A program made the translations under genes and the position numbers. Source: Pseudarthrobacter sp. SSS035 (lineage in GTDB: Bacteria > Actinomycetota > Actinomycetes > Actinomycetales > Micrococcaceae). Taken from it: 64,000 bases of DNA. A model generated the notes under the pieces. That model saw only the letters and a program-made list of their open reading frames with translations, made no database searches and was not told the DNA's origin. Within the stretch, counting starts at the first letter, position 1. Each line of letters starts with the position of its first letter. The stretch is from positions 186,001 through 250,000 of the forward strand of contig NZ_CP096882.1 of the NCBI RefSeq assembly GCF_023273875.1, given 5' to 3'. Shown piece after piece: positions 16,201-25,333 of this stretch.

Positions 16201-17289
16201 TCACCGCATGCGGCTGCTGACGCGGGACAGGTCGGCTGCGCCGATAAGACCAGCGTTGGGTCCGAGCGCTGCCAGCTCGATGCCGGCCGCCGGACGGAAG
16301 CCGCGGCCGGTAAGGTTCCGCGCGAATGCTTTACGGGCAGGCTCCACCAGCAGGTCCCCTGCCGAGCAGAGCCCCCCGCCGATCACAAACAGCCCCGGAT
16401 CCAATGAGGCCGCGAGGTTCGCCAATCCCAGGCCCAGCCATTCGCCCACTTCATCCAGGAGTTCGCGGCAGGCCGCATCACCGGCGAGTGCCAGCTCGGT
16501 AACAATCGCCCCGGTGATCTGCTCCGCGTCACCGCCGACGGTGGCCAGCAGTTCCTGCGCTACCGGCGAATTGGCGCGCGCCAGAATCCTCGCTTCCCGG
16601 CCCAGGGCGTTGCCCGACGCGTACTGCTCCCAGCAGCCCCGGTTGCCGCACTCGCAACGCTGCCCTCCGGGCATGATGATCTGGTGGCCGAATTCGCCGG
16701 CTACACCAAACCGGCCGCGCTCCACCCGCCCGTCCATCACCATGGCACCGCCGATGCCGGTCCCGAGGGTGATGCACACCAGCCTGTCCTCGCCCTGGCC
16801 CGCACCAAAGCGCCATTCCGCCCAGGCCGCGGCGTCGGCGTCGTTCGTCAGCAGCACAGGCCGGCGCAGCAGGCGCTGCAGGTTTGCGCGCAACGGCTCG
16901 TTGCGCCAGGCGAGGTGCGGACTGAAAAGCACGGTTCCGCCGTCCAGATCCATCCAGCCGGCCGCGCCGATGCCTACTGACCAGACCCTGTGCCCGGCTC
17001 CGAGTTCGTCCACGAGCTCTACGATGACCTGCTCTACCGCACGCGGGTCGCTGCCGGGGGTGGACCGCCGGGCCTCGCTCAGGATCCTTCCGTCGGCGTC
17101 CACCACGCCGGCGGCGACCTTGGTGCCGCCGATATCGATGCCGATTGCCAGCCCCTTGCGCCCGAGCCGCAGGTGCTCGCGGAACGATTCCACCTGCCGG
17201 GGCCGGGCCCTCAAGGCGAGCGGCCGCCGCCGCCAGGGAGCCGGACGTCGGGGCGGAGCGGCTGGCTCGCCGGGGGGCGTTTCGTACAT
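16201..17289 (-). CDS. glk: ROK-family glucokinase
   Basis: A 362-residue sugar kinase that phosphorylates glucose to glucose 6-phosphate with ATP. It shows the phosphate-binding motif IGIDIGGTKVAAG (about 48-60), the catalytic region LLTNDADAAA, the ATP motif LGTGIGGA and the ROK zinc site in GGQRCECGNRGCWEQ. The first 45 residues are Pro/Arg-rich and precede the normal ROK start, an unusual extension. The ATG at 17289 is kept because TAGAAT lies 8 bases upstream and fits a nearly leaderless transcript. A shorter form starting inside the ROK domain cannot be excluded. Confidence 0.88.
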   Translation of the reverse strand: MYETPPGEPAAPPRRPAPWRRRPLALRARPRQVESFREHLRLGRKGLAIGIDIGGTKVAAGVVDADGRILSEARRSTPGSDPRAVEQVIVELVDELGAGHRVWSVGIGAAGWMDLDGGTVLFSPHLAWRNEPLRANLQRLLRRPVLLTNDADAAAWAEWRFGAGQGEDRLVCITLGTGIGGAMVMDGRVERGRFGVAGEFGHQIIMPGGQRCECGNRGCWEQYASGNALGREARILARANSPVAQELLATVGGDAEQITGAIVTELALAGDAACRELLDEVGEWLGLGLANLAASLDPGLFVIGGGLCSAGDLLVEPARKAFARNLTGRGFRPAAGIELAALGPNAGLIGAADLSRVSSRMR

Positions 17290-17297
17290 AGTGCTTC

Positions 17298-17303
17298 ATT
17301 CTA
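17298..17303 (-). promoter_or_regulatory. Probable -10 element of the glk promoter
   Basis: TAGAAT on the minus strand lies 8 bases before the ATG at 17289, consistent with a transcript that has little or no leader. Confidence 0.4.
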
Positions 17304-17467
17304 GGGCGCACCGGGCGGGCAGCGCCGGAGGCCGGGCCCATGGCTTCCCCACTCCTCTTTGACTCATATGTTACTGGCCAGTAGGTTTGTTTCTGCACGG
17401 CCAAGTTGCAGGCGTATTAGTCTTTAGGCATACCCTGTGCGGGTCTATGGATATCAAAGGAGCTATA

Positions 17468-19276
17468 GTGCGCGAATTCAGTGTTCCGCCCCTGGTTGTT
17501 GTCCCACCGGAAACCAACATCACCGATCTCTTGCTTCGGCAGGCAGCCAAGCCCAGCAACCCGGCGCTCTTCTCGCGGCTGGACTCCGTAGGCGCCTGGC
17601 GGGACGTCACCGCCACAGACTTCCTGGCGGACGTCTCAGCCCTTGCGAAGGGCCTGATGGCCAGCGGCGTGGGAGCCGGCGACCGGGTGGGCATCATGTC
17701 CCGCACCCGCTACGAGTGGGCCCTCATCGACTTCGCCATCTGGTTCGCCGGTGCCGTCTCAGTGCCCATCTACGAGACCTCATCGCCGTCGCAGGTTGCC
17801 TGGAACCTCGGTGACTCCGGTGCAGTGGCCGCCTTCGGCGAGGCTGCCCACCACGAGGACATCATCCGGCAGGCAGCCACCTCGGAAGGCCTCACCGCCC
17901 TCCAGCACGTCTGGCAGCTCGAAGGCGGCGGACTGGACGCCGTCCGTGAGGCCGGCCGGGACGTCAGCGACGCCGACCTTGAGGCCCGCCGCTCATCGGC
18001 GCGGCTCAGTGACGTTGCCACCCTGATCTACACCTCCGGCACCACCGGCCGGCCCAAGGGCTGCGAGCTGACCCACGGCAACTTCGTTGAGCTGTCCGAC
18101 AACGCCCTGGCACTGCTCGGCGACGTGGTCAACGAGCAGGCAAAAACCATCATGTTCCTGCCTTTGGCGCACGTCTTTGCCCGGTTCATTTCGGTGCTGG
18201 CCGTTGCCGCCGGGGCCACCGTGGCGCACACCCCCGACATCAAGAACCTGCTGGCTGACCTGCAGAGCTATCAGCCCACGTTCATCCTGGCCGTGCCGCG
18301 CGTCTTCGAAAAGGTGTACAACTCGGCCCTGACAAAGGCAGAGGACGGCGGCAAGGGTGCCATCTTCCACAAGGCCACGGAGACCGCCATCGCGTTCTCC
18401 AAAGCCCGCCAGGCCGGGCACGTTGGCCTGGGGCTGAAACTCAAGCACACCGTGTTCGACAAACTCGTTTACGGCAAGCTGCGCGCTGCGATGGGCGGGA
18501 ACGTGGCCCATGCTGTGTCCGGCGGCGGTCCGCTCGGCGAACGGCTGGGCCACTTCTTCCAGGGCATCGGCCTGCAGATCCTCGAAGGGTATGGCCTGAC
18601 CGAGACCACCGCCCCGATTTCCGTCAACACGCCGGCCCTGATCAAGATCGGTTCCGTGGGGAAGCCCCTGCCGGGCAACTCCGTCAGGATCGCCGAAGAC
18701 GGCGAGATCCTGGCCAAGGGCGTCTGTGTGATGCGCGGCTACTACAAGCGCGATGACCTGATGGCGGATACGTTTGCCGATGACTGGTTCCGCACCGGCG
18801 ACATCGGACGGCTCGACGAGAGCGGCTTCCTGTGGATCACCGGCCGCAAGAAGGAAATCATTGTCACGGCCGGCGGTAAGAACGTGGTTCCGGCCCTGCT
18901 GGAGGACCAGATCCGGGCGGATGCGCTGGTCTCCCAGGTCCTGGTGGTGGGAGACAACCGGCCGTTCATCGGCGCCCTGGTGACCCTGGACCAAGAGGCC
19001 CTGCCGGGCTGGCTCCAGCGGCACGGGCTGCCGGCCACCACCACGCTCGACGAAGCCGTCGAGAACCCGGTGGTCAAGGCCGCCGTGCAGGACCTGATCA
19101 CGCATGCCAACGCCTCGGTGTCGCAGGCGGAAGCCATCAAGTCATTCCGGATCGTCGCTTCGGACTTCACGGAAGCTTCCGGCCACCTGACGCCGTCCAT
19201 GAAGGTGAAGCGGGCCCAGGTGATGAAGGACTTCGAGACAGTCATCGAGGAAATGTACGGCGCGCCGCGCGGCTAA
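17468..19276 (+). CDS. fadD15: Long-chain fatty-acid-CoA ligase, FadD15-like
   Basis: A 602-residue AMP-forming acyl-CoA synthetase that activates fatty acids via an acyl-adenylate. It carries the P-loop YTSGTTGRPKG (about 187-197), the adenylate motif GYGLTETT, the hinge DWFRTGDIGRLDESGFLWIT and the catalytic-Lys region at the C-terminus (SGHLTPSMKVKR). GTG at 17468 has AAAGGAG 6 bases upstream; the 27 codons before it are ignored. By order it corresponds to Rv2187. It may supply acyl-CoA for lipid synthesis or for oxidation. Confidence 0.93.
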   Translation: MREFSVPPLVVVPPETNITDLLLRQAAKPSNPALFSRLDSVGAWRDVTATDFLADVSALAKGLMASGVGAGDRVGIMSRTRYEWALIDFAIWFAGAVSVPIYETSSPSQVAWNLGDSGAVAAFGEAAHHEDIIRQAATSEGLTALQHVWQLEGGGLDAVREAGRDVSDADLEARRSSARLSDVATLIYTSGTTGRPKGCELTHGNFVELSDNALALLGDVVNEQAKTIMFLPLAHVFARFISVLAVAAGATVAHTPDIKNLLADLQSYQPTFILAVPRVFEKVYNSALTKAEDGGKGAIFHKATETAIAFSKARQAGHVGLGLKLKHTVFDKLVYGKLRAAMGGNVAHAVSGGGPLGERLGHFFQGIGLQILEGYGLTETTAPISVNTPALIKIGSVGKPLPGNSVRIAEDGEILAKGVCVMRGYYKRDDLMADTFADDWFRTGDIGRLDESGFLWITGRKKEIIVTAGGKNVVPALLEDQIRADALVSQVLVVGDNRPFIGALVTLDQEALPGWLQRHGLPATTTLDEAVENPVVKAAVQDLITHANASVSQAEAIKSFRIVASDFTEASGHLTPSMKVKRAQVMKDFETVIEEMYGAPRG

Positions 19277-19292
19277 GCGGCAACGCAAAACA

Positions 19293-19338
19293 AAGGGCCC
19301 TCCCGGCGGAAGCAATCTTCCAAGCCGGGAGGGCCCTT
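19293..19338. terminator. Bidirectional terminator between fadD15 and pyc
   Basis: A perfect 15-bp stem (19293-19307 with 19324-19338) with a 16-base loop separates two convergent genes. CTTTT follows on the plus strand and TTTG on the minus strand. Confidence 0.88.
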
Positions 19339-19364
19339 CGCTTTTGTGCCTGTTCCTGGACTGC

Positions 19365-22300
19365 CTAGCCCTGCTCGACGACCAGGAGGAGGTCCCCGCC
19401 CTGGACCTGCTCCACCGCTGAAATGGCGAGCCGCGAGACTTTGCCTGCCACCGGCGTCGTAATGGAGGCTTCCATCTTCATCGCTTCGATGGTGGCCACC
19501 GTGTCACCGGCGTTGACCGTGTCGCCGGCCTTGACGGTCACGGTGACGGCGCCGGCGAACGGCGCGGCGACGTGGCCCGGCTGGGCCGGATCTGCCTTCT
19601 CGGCGGCCTTGACGTTGCTCACCACGGAGCGGTCACGGACCACAACGGGGCGGGACTGGCCGTTCAGGGTGCACATGACCGTCCGCATGCCTTTTTCATC
19701 GGGCTCGGAAACGGCTTCCAGCGAGGCGATCAGCCGGACACCCTTCTCCAGCTGGATCTCGTGCTCGGCGCCGCGCTGAAGGCCATAAAGGTAGTCGCGG
19801 GTGTCGAGGACGGAAATGTTGCCGTACGTCTCCACACTCTTGAGGTAATCCTTGGTGGGGCCCTCGAAGAGCAGGCGGTTCAGCGTGCTCTGGCGGGTCT
19901 TGGAATCACCCTGGAGCGCGGCGCTGTCCTCGGGGCTGAGGTCAACGTCGCGGACCTTGATGCTGCGGCCCTGGAGCGCCTTGGTGCGGAAAGGCTCCGG
20001 CCATCCTCCGGGCGGGTCGCCAAGTTCGCCGGACAGGAAGCCGATGACGGAGTCCGGGATGTCGTAGTTCTGCGGGTTTTCGTTGAAGTCCGCCGGATCT
20101 GCGTTGAGGCCCACGAGGTGCAGGGCGAGGTCGCCCACCACCTTGGACGACGGCGTGACCTTCACCAGGCGGCCCAGGATCCGGTCCGCCGCGGTGTACA
20201 TGTCCTCGATCGCCTCGAAGCGCTCCCCCAGACCCAGCGCCATGGCCTGCTGGCGCAGGTTGGAGAGCTGGCCGCCCGGGATTTCGTGCTTGTAGACCCG
20301 GCCGGTGGGGCCCGGCAGGCCTGATTCGAACGGCGCGTAGACACGGCGCACGGCCTCCCAGTACGGCTCCAGCGAGCTGACCGCGTCCAGGCTCAGGCCG
20401 GTGTCCCGGGGGGTGTGGGCCAGTGCCGCCACGAGAGCGGAGGCAGAGACCTGGCTGGTGGTCCCGGCCAGCGAGGCGGATGCGACGTCGACAGCATCCA
20501 CGCCGGCGTCAACTGCAGCCAGCAGGGTGGCCAGCTGGCCACCGGCCGTGTCATGCGTGTGGAGGTGGACCGGGACGTCGAAGCGTTCGCGCAGTGCGGC
20601 CACGAGCTTGGCGGCCGCTGCCGGGCGGAGCAGCCCGGCCATGTCCTTGATGGCCAGGATGTGCGCGCCGGCGTCCACAATCCGCTGGGCCAGTTCCAGG
20701 TAGTACTCCAGCGTGTAGAGCTTCTCGTCCGGGTTCAGCATGTCGCCGGTGTAGCACAGGGCTACTTCGGCCACTGCGGTGCCGGTGGCACGGACGGCGC
20801 GGATGGCGGGGGCCATCTGGTTCACGTCGTTCAGGGCATCGAAGATGCGGAAAATGTCGATACCGGTGGCGGCGGCCTCGTTGACGAACGCCACTGTCAC
20901 CTCTTCCGGGTACGGTGTGTAGCCCACCGTGTTCCGGCCGCGCAGCAGCATCTGCAGGCAGACGTTGGGCAGCGCCTTCCGCAGGGCGGCCAGGCGGTCC
21001 CAGGGGTCCTCGCCGAGGAAGCGCAGAGCAACATCGTAGGTTGCGCCGCCCCAGGCCTCCACGGACAGGAGTTCCGGCAGGAGGGCTGTGACCGCGGGAC
21101 CGGCGGCCACGAGGTCGCGGGTGCGAACGCGGGTGGCCAGCAGGGACTGGTGGGCGTCGCGGAAGGTGGTGTCGGTGACCGCCACGGCGGTCTGCTCACG
21201 CAGGGCCTTGGCGAAACCTTCCGGGCCAAGCTCCAGGAGGCGCTGGCGCGATCCCGGCGCTGCCTGCTGGTCCCCGACGGCGGGGAGTTTGGCGGCCGGA
21301 TCCGAGTGCACTTTCAGCTCGCCGTTCGGCTTGTTGACCGTGACTTCGGCCAGCCAGGTCAGGAGCTTGGTGCCGCGGTCGGCGGAGACCCGGGCCTTCA
21401 GCAGCTGGGGGCGCTCGTCGATGAAATTGGTGGCGACGTTGCCGGCAATGAAGTCGGCGTCGTCGAGCACGGCCTGGAGGAAGGAAATGTTGGTGGACAC
21501 GCCACGGATGCGGAACTCCGCGAGGGCCCGGCGTGCGCGGGCCACGGCGGCCGGGTAGTCGCGGCCGCGGCAGCTCAGCTTCACGAGCATCGAGTCGAAG
21601 TGCGGGCTGATTTCGGCACCCGAGTACACGGTGCCGCCGTCGAGCCTTACACCGGCGCCGCCGGCAGAGCGGTAGCCGGTGATCTTCCCGACGTCGGGAC
21701 GGAACCCGTTGGCCGGGTCCTCGGTGGTGATGCGGCACTGCAGCGCTGCGCCCTTGAGCTGGACCGTCTCCTGGGAGAGGCCCAAGTCCGCGAGGGTCTC
21801 GCCGGAAGCGATCCGAAGCTGTGCCTGCACCAGGTCAACGTCCGTCACTTCCTCGGTGACGGTGTGTTCGACCTGGATGCGGGGGTTCATTTCGATGAAG
21901 ACGTGCTGGCCGGCGCGTTCGCCGACGGTGTCCACCAGGAACTCCACGGTTCCGGCGTTGACGTAGTTCAGGGCCTTGGCGAACTTCACCGCGTCACGGT
22001 AAAGGGCCTGGCGGATGCCTTCGTCCAGGTTGGGCGCGGGGGCGATCTCAATGACCTTCTGGTGACGGCGCTGGATGGAGCAGTCACGTTCGAAGAGGTG
22101 GATGACGTTACCCTCGGCGTCGGCCAGGATCTGCACCTCGATGTGGCGCGGGCGGAGTACTGCCTGCTCCAGGAACATGGTGGGGTCACCGAATGCCGCA
22201 TCGGCTTCGCGCATGGCGGCCTGCAGGGCCTCGGGAAGGGCTTCCCTCGTGTCGACGCGGCGCATGCCACGTCCGCCGCCGCCGGCGACGGCCTTGGCGA

Positions 22301-22766
22301 AGATGGGGAAACCGATCTCGTCGGCTGCCGCGATCAGCTCATCCATGTCCTTCGAGGGTTCACTCGATTTCAGGACAGGAACACCGGCCTCACGGGCAGC
22401 CTTCAGTGCTGCCACCTTGTTGCCGGCCAGCTCAAGCACCTCAGCCGGGGGGCCAACGAAAGTGATGCCGGCTTCCTGGGCGGCGCGGGCCAGATCGGGG
22501 TTTTCCGAAAGGAAGCCGTAGCCGGGGTAGATGGCGTCGGCGCCGGATTCCTTGGCGACACGGACCACCTCGGCAACATCCAGGTAGGCCCGGACGGGAT
22601 GCCCCACTTCGCCGATCAGATATGCCTCATCGGCCTTCTGGCGGTGGATCGAGTTTCGGTCCTCATTGGGGAAGACAGCAACGGTCTTGGCGCCCAGCTC
22701 GTAGCTGGCACGGAAGGCCCTGATCGCGATTTCGCCGCGGTTGGCCACCAGAATCTTGGAAAACAT
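19365..22766 (-). CDS. pyc: Pyruvate carboxylase
   Basis: An 1133-residue biotin enzyme that carboxylates pyruvate to oxaloacetate, refilling the TCA cycle. Domains in order: biotin carboxylase (about 1-450, with an ATP-grasp Gly-rich loop in AVAGGGGRGMRR), carboxyltransferase (about 535-830, opening with VTDTTFRDAHQS), the PYC/OADA tetramerisation region, and a biotinyl domain with EAMKMEAS (acceptor Lys near 1099). The length matches full single-chain Pyc. The ATG at 22766 has GCAGGAG before it. A Crp/GlxR-like sequence lies about 75 bases upstream. Confidence 0.98.
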   Translation of the reverse strand: MFSKILVANRGEIAIRAFRASYELGAKTVAVFPNEDRNSIHRQKADEAYLIGEVGHPVRAYLDVAEVVRVAKESGADAIYPGYGFLSENPDLARAAQEAGITFVGPPAEVLELAGNKVAALKAAREAGVPVLKSSEPSKDMDELIAAADEIGFPIFAKAVAGGGGRGMRRVDTREALPEALQAAMREADAAFGDPTMFLEQAVLRPRHIEVQILADAEGNVIHLFERDCSIQRRHQKVIEIAPAPNLDEGIRQALYRDAVKFAKALNYVNAGTVEFLVDTVGERAGQHVFIEMNPRIQVEHTVTEEVTDVDLVQAQLRIASGETLADLGLSQETVQLKGAALQCRITTEDPANGFRPDVGKITGYRSAGGAGVRLDGGTVYSGAEISPHFDSMLVKLSCRGRDYPAAVARARRALAEFRIRGVSTNISFLQAVLDDADFIAGNVATNFIDERPQLLKARVSADRGTKLLTWLAEVTVNKPNGELKVHSDPAAKLPAVGDQQAAPGSRQRLLELGPEGFAKALREQTAVAVTDTTFRDAHQSLLATRVRTRDLVAAGPAVTALLPELLSVEAWGGATYDVALRFLGEDPWDRLAALRKALPNVCLQMLLRGRNTVGYTPYPEEVTVAFVNEAAATGIDIFRIFDALNDVNQMAPAIRAVRATGTAVAEVALCYTGDMLNPDEKLYTLEYYLELAQRIVDAGAHILAIKDMAGLLRPAAAAKLVAALRERFDVPVHLHTHDTAGGQLATLLAAVDAGVDAVDVASASLAGTTSQVSASALVAALAHTPRDTGLSLDAVSSLEPYWEAVRRVYAPFESGLPGPTGRVYKHEIPGGQLSNLRQQAMALGLGERFEAIEDMYTAADRILGRLVKVTPSSKVVGDLALHLVGLNADPADFNENPQNYDIPDSVIGFLSGELGDPPGGWPEPFRTKALQGRSIKVRDVDLSPEDSAALQGDSKTRQSTLNRLLFEGPTKDYLKSVETYGNISVLDTRDYLYGLQRGAEHEIQLEKGVRLIASLEAVSEPDEKGMRTVMCTLNGQSRPVVVRDRSVVSNVKAAEKADPAQPGHVAAPFAGAVTVTVKAGDTVNAGDTVATIEAMKMEASITTPVAGKVSRLAISAVEQVQGGDLLLVVEQG

Positions 22767-22842
22767 AATTCTCCTGCATCATTGCGGGTGTATCGGTAAG
22801 TCGTCACAGTGTCTAAGACCCGCGCTTAGAAATACAAATCAT

Positions 22843-22858
22843 TGTGGCCACAGTCACA
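22843..22858. promoter_or_regulatory. Crp/GlxR-like palindrome upstream of pyc
   Basis: Read toward pyc, TGTGACTGTGGCCACA matches the outer arms of TGTGA-N6-TCACA with one mismatch, but lacks the central TA of GlxR sites. It lies 77-92 bases before the pyc start. The rest of the 301-base gap 22767-23067 shows no gene or RNA; the promoters for pyc and the ParA gene must be in it. Confidence 0.35.
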
Positions 22859-23067
22859 GAAGCTTCCGTCATGTCCCGCGTGCATCGACAGAGGCTGGCA
22901 GAACCGGCCACCCAAACCATCGCCGTGCCATGCCGCGTCCCCATAAGACGGGATTCACCGGCGCAGCCACATATGATGAGTAAGGCGGCTTGAGCCGCCG
23001 GCTTCGGCAGCGCCGGAGCAAACATTACCCCCAACACGGCAGCCGGCGTTAGGTTTTGGTCTCACAA

Positions 23068-23889
23068 GTGCAAGTAGTCAGCATCAGCAGCCTCAAGGGC
23101 GGAGTCGGCAAGACGTCCGTCACCACAGGATTGGCGTCTGCGGCGCTTGCCGCGGGCATCCCCACACTGGTGGTGGACCTCGATCCCCATGCGGACGCGA
23201 CCACTGCCCTGGGCGTCCAGGCCGGCGACCAGCTGGACATCGGCAGGATGCTCAAGAGCCCCCGCCGGGCCAAGCTCGCGGACAATGTCGCGGGCAGCTC
23301 GTGGACGGCACGGGCGCATACCAACGGGTCCGGACCGGCCGTCCTGGATGTCGCCGTGGGTTCGGCGTACACCGGCATCTACGACCGCCCCGACCTTGGC
23401 CGCCGGGACCTCCGCAGGCTTTCCGCGGTCCTGGCTGGCGCCGACCGCTACGAGCTGGTCCTCATTGACTGCCCGCCGTCGCTGAACGGGCTGACCCGGA
23501 TGGCCTGGTCCGCGAGTGACAAAGTGGCGCTCGTGGCCGAGCCGGGACTTTTCTCGGTGGCGGGAACGGAACGGACCATGCGCGCCATCCAGCTGTTCAA
23601 GCAGGAATTTGCGCCGAACCTTTCCCCCGCAGGCATTGTGGCCAACCGCGTTCGCACGGGCTCCTCCGAACACACTTACCGGCTCGCGGAAATGGAATCG
23701 ATGTTCGGTGACCTGCTGCTGAGCCCACGCATCCCGGAACAGGCGAACTGGCAGCAGATCCAGGGCGCGGCCCACCCGGTGCACCACTGGCCCGGCGAAT
23801 CCGCGAAGACATCCGCTGCGCTGTTCGACGCCCTCCTGGTCAACCTCCTGGCGACCGGAAGCGGCCTGCGAAACCGAACCCAGCGTTAA
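23068..23889 (+). CDS. ParA/MinD-type ATPase, orphan
   Basis: A 273-residue P-loop ATPase with a deviant Walker A motif (SLKGGVGKTSVTTG, about 8-21), switch region VVDLDPHADATTA and IDCPPSLN. ParA-type ATPases position DNA or protein cargo. No parB or parS-like partner is adjacent. It is convergent with the MerR gene, from which it is separated by a terminator. GTG at 23068 is preferred to TTG at 23056 because the protein then begins directly with the beta strand VQVVSISS. A second ParA-type gene is at 35929-36840. The cargo is unknown. Confidence 0.88.
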   Translation: MQVVSISSLKGGVGKTSVTTGLASAALAAGIPTLVVDLDPHADATTALGVQAGDQLDIGRMLKSPRRAKLADNVAGSSWTARAHTNGSGPAVLDVAVGSAYTGIYDRPDLGRRDLRRLSAVLAGADRYELVLIDCPPSLNGLTRMAWSASDKVALVAEPGLFSVAGTERTMRAIQLFKQEFAPNLSPAGIVANRVRTGSSEHTYRLAEMESMFGDLLLSPRIPEQANWQQIQGAAHPVHHWPGESAKTSAALFDALLVNLLATGSGLRNRTQR

Positions 23890-23937
23890 CCCCTTGGCCG
23901 CAGCCCCGCTGCAGCCAAAGGTTCCGCGGACAACATG

Positions 23938-23968
23938 AAGAGGCCACCCCCGCCGGGGGTGGCCTCTT
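23938..23968. terminator. Bidirectional terminator between parA-like and merR genes
   Basis: A perfect 15-bp stem pairs 23938-23952 with 23954-23968; in practice the loop opens to a few bases. It separates convergent genes, with CTTGTTG following on the plus strand. Confidence 0.85.
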
Positions 23969-23994
23969 CTTGTTGGTGTTGTGTAGGCCTGTTG

Positions 23995-24609
23995 TCAGCC
24001 GATCTTGCGGGCAGCGCGCCGCTTGCTCAGCTCGTCGTCGGGAAAGGGCTGTTCGGCGGCGTGTTCGCTCGGCAGGGAAGCCAGGCTGCCCTCGACTTCG
24101 CGCCAGACCCGGCCCACGGCGATGCCGAAAACGCCTTGGCCACCCTGGACAAGATCGATTACCTCGTCTGCGGAGGTGCATTCGTAGACGCTCGCGCCGT
24201 CGCTCATGAGCGTGATCTGTGCCAGATCCTCAACGCCGCGTTCGCGCAGGTGTTCCACTGCCGTGCGGATCTGCTGAAGGGAAACCCCGGTGTCCAGAAG
24301 CCGCTTGACTACCTTGAGGACGAGAATGTCCCGGAAGCCATAGAGTCGCTGCGAGCCGGAGCCTGCGGCACCGCGGACTGCGGGCTCAACCAGCCCGGTG
24401 CGTGCCCAGTAGTCCAGCTGGCGGTACGTGATGCCGGCCGCCTTGCAGGCCGTGGGGCCGCGGTAGCCGGCGTCCTCGTCCAGGACGGGAAGGTCTTCGG
24501 TAAACAGGAGGCCCTGGGCACCGCTCGCGGGCACAGCCACACCAGCCGTTGTGGGCTGCTTCAGGCCGCCTGCTTCGCCTTTGGGACTCACCTGGATCCT
24601 CCTTGTCAT
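23995..24609 (-). CDS. MerR-family regulator, Rv1830-like
   Basis: A 204-residue MerR-type transcription factor. A 45-residue variable N-terminus precedes the winged HTH (GPTACKAAGITYRQLDYWAR, then GSQRLYGFRDILVLKVVKRL), which leads into a long dimerisation helix and a C-terminal domain (IDLVQGGQGVFGIAVGRVW). Gene order with the DUF151 gene, a second MerR gene, garA and gcvH matches Rv1830-Rv1826. The mycobacterial Rv1830 regulator (ResR/McdR) has been tied to growth and division control. The 220-base upstream gap contains the palindrome ATGAAGTTCAT and the repeated hexamer AACTTT, possible operators. Confidence 0.9.
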   Translation of the reverse strand: MTRRIQVSPKGEAGGLKQPTTAGVAVPASGAQGLLFTEDLPVLDEDAGYRGPTACKAAGITYRQLDYWARTGLVEPAVRGAAGSGSQRLYGFRDILVLKVVKRLLDTGVSLQQIRTAVEHLRERGVEDLAQITLMSDGASVYECTSADEVIDLVQGGQGVFGIAVGRVWREVEGSLASLPSEHAAEQPFPDDELSKRRAARKIG

Positions 24610-24829
24610 AAGCTCCCGGGGACCACTGCATCAGCCGGTGCACACATGAAGTTCATGCATGTAATTTCGCGGGGGTCGTACTTTTACAGTGTGACCTGCG
24701 CGGCTGCTGTAAGCAATGGGAGCTTGATACCTTCGACGTTAGGCCCGCTGTGCCCCAAGGTCAAAGATCTAGGCCGCTTGGCGCAGGCGTGTCGGAACTT
24801 TCAGGCTCAACTTTAACCTTAACGTGACC

Positions 24830-25333
24830 TCAGCCGTCGAAGTCCTCGGGCTCCACATCGTCCAGAAACTCACGGAACCGCCGCAGTTCGCGCTCCTCGT
24901 CCACGGTGGGGCCCGGGTCAGTGTCCTCCCCCTCGTCATGCTCGGTAATACGGACTCCGGCTTCATCCATTACCGAGTCGGCACACCAGATGCGGCATTT
25001 GGCCCGCAACGCGATCGCGAGGGCGTCCGATGCCCGCGAGCTGACGGTGGTGCCGTTCTCGAACTGGAGCTGGCCATAAAAGATATTGTCCTCAACCGCC
25101 ACAATGTTGACGCTGACAACCGAATGGCCCAGGGACTCCACCACGTCCACCAGGAGGTCGTGGGTCATCGGGCGCGGAGGCACTACCCCTTGCTGGGCCA
25201 GGGCGATGGCACTTGCCTCTGGAGTCCCGATCCAGATGGGCACGTGCCGTTCGCCGTGGATCTCGCGCAGCAGGACGAGCGGCTGGTTGGACGGCAGTTC
25301 GATACGAACGCCTACGATCTCCACTTCGATCAT
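24830..25333 (-). CDS. DUF151 / bifunctional nuclease family protein
   Basis: A 167-residue protein of the DUF151 (BFN) family, Rv1829-like. The family core is visible: IWIGTPEASAIALAQQG, RPMTHDLLVDV and SSRASDALAIALRAKCRIW. The last 40 residues are strongly acidic. Plant and Thermotoga members have reported RNase/DNase activity, but the bacterial role is unclear. Its ATG overlaps the stop of the upstream MerR gene at 25333, so translation is coupled. That makes it a probable partner of the two MerR regulators. Confidence 0.9.
   Translation of the reverse strand: MIEVEIVGVRIELPSNQPLVLLREIHGERHVPIWIGTPEASAIALAQQGVVPPRPMTHDLLVDVVESLGHSVVSVNIVAVEDNIFYGQLQFENGTTVSSRASDALAIALRAKCRIWCADSVMDEAGVRITEHDEGEDTDPGPTVDEERELRRFREFLDDVEPEDFDG

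Noticed and set aside
20415..22799. 794-codon open frame on the plus strand
   Set aside because: It lies entirely antisense to pyruvate carboxylase, whose protein is full length with all catalytic motifs. Long antisense frames are common in GC-rich codon use, and the translation has no recognisable domain.
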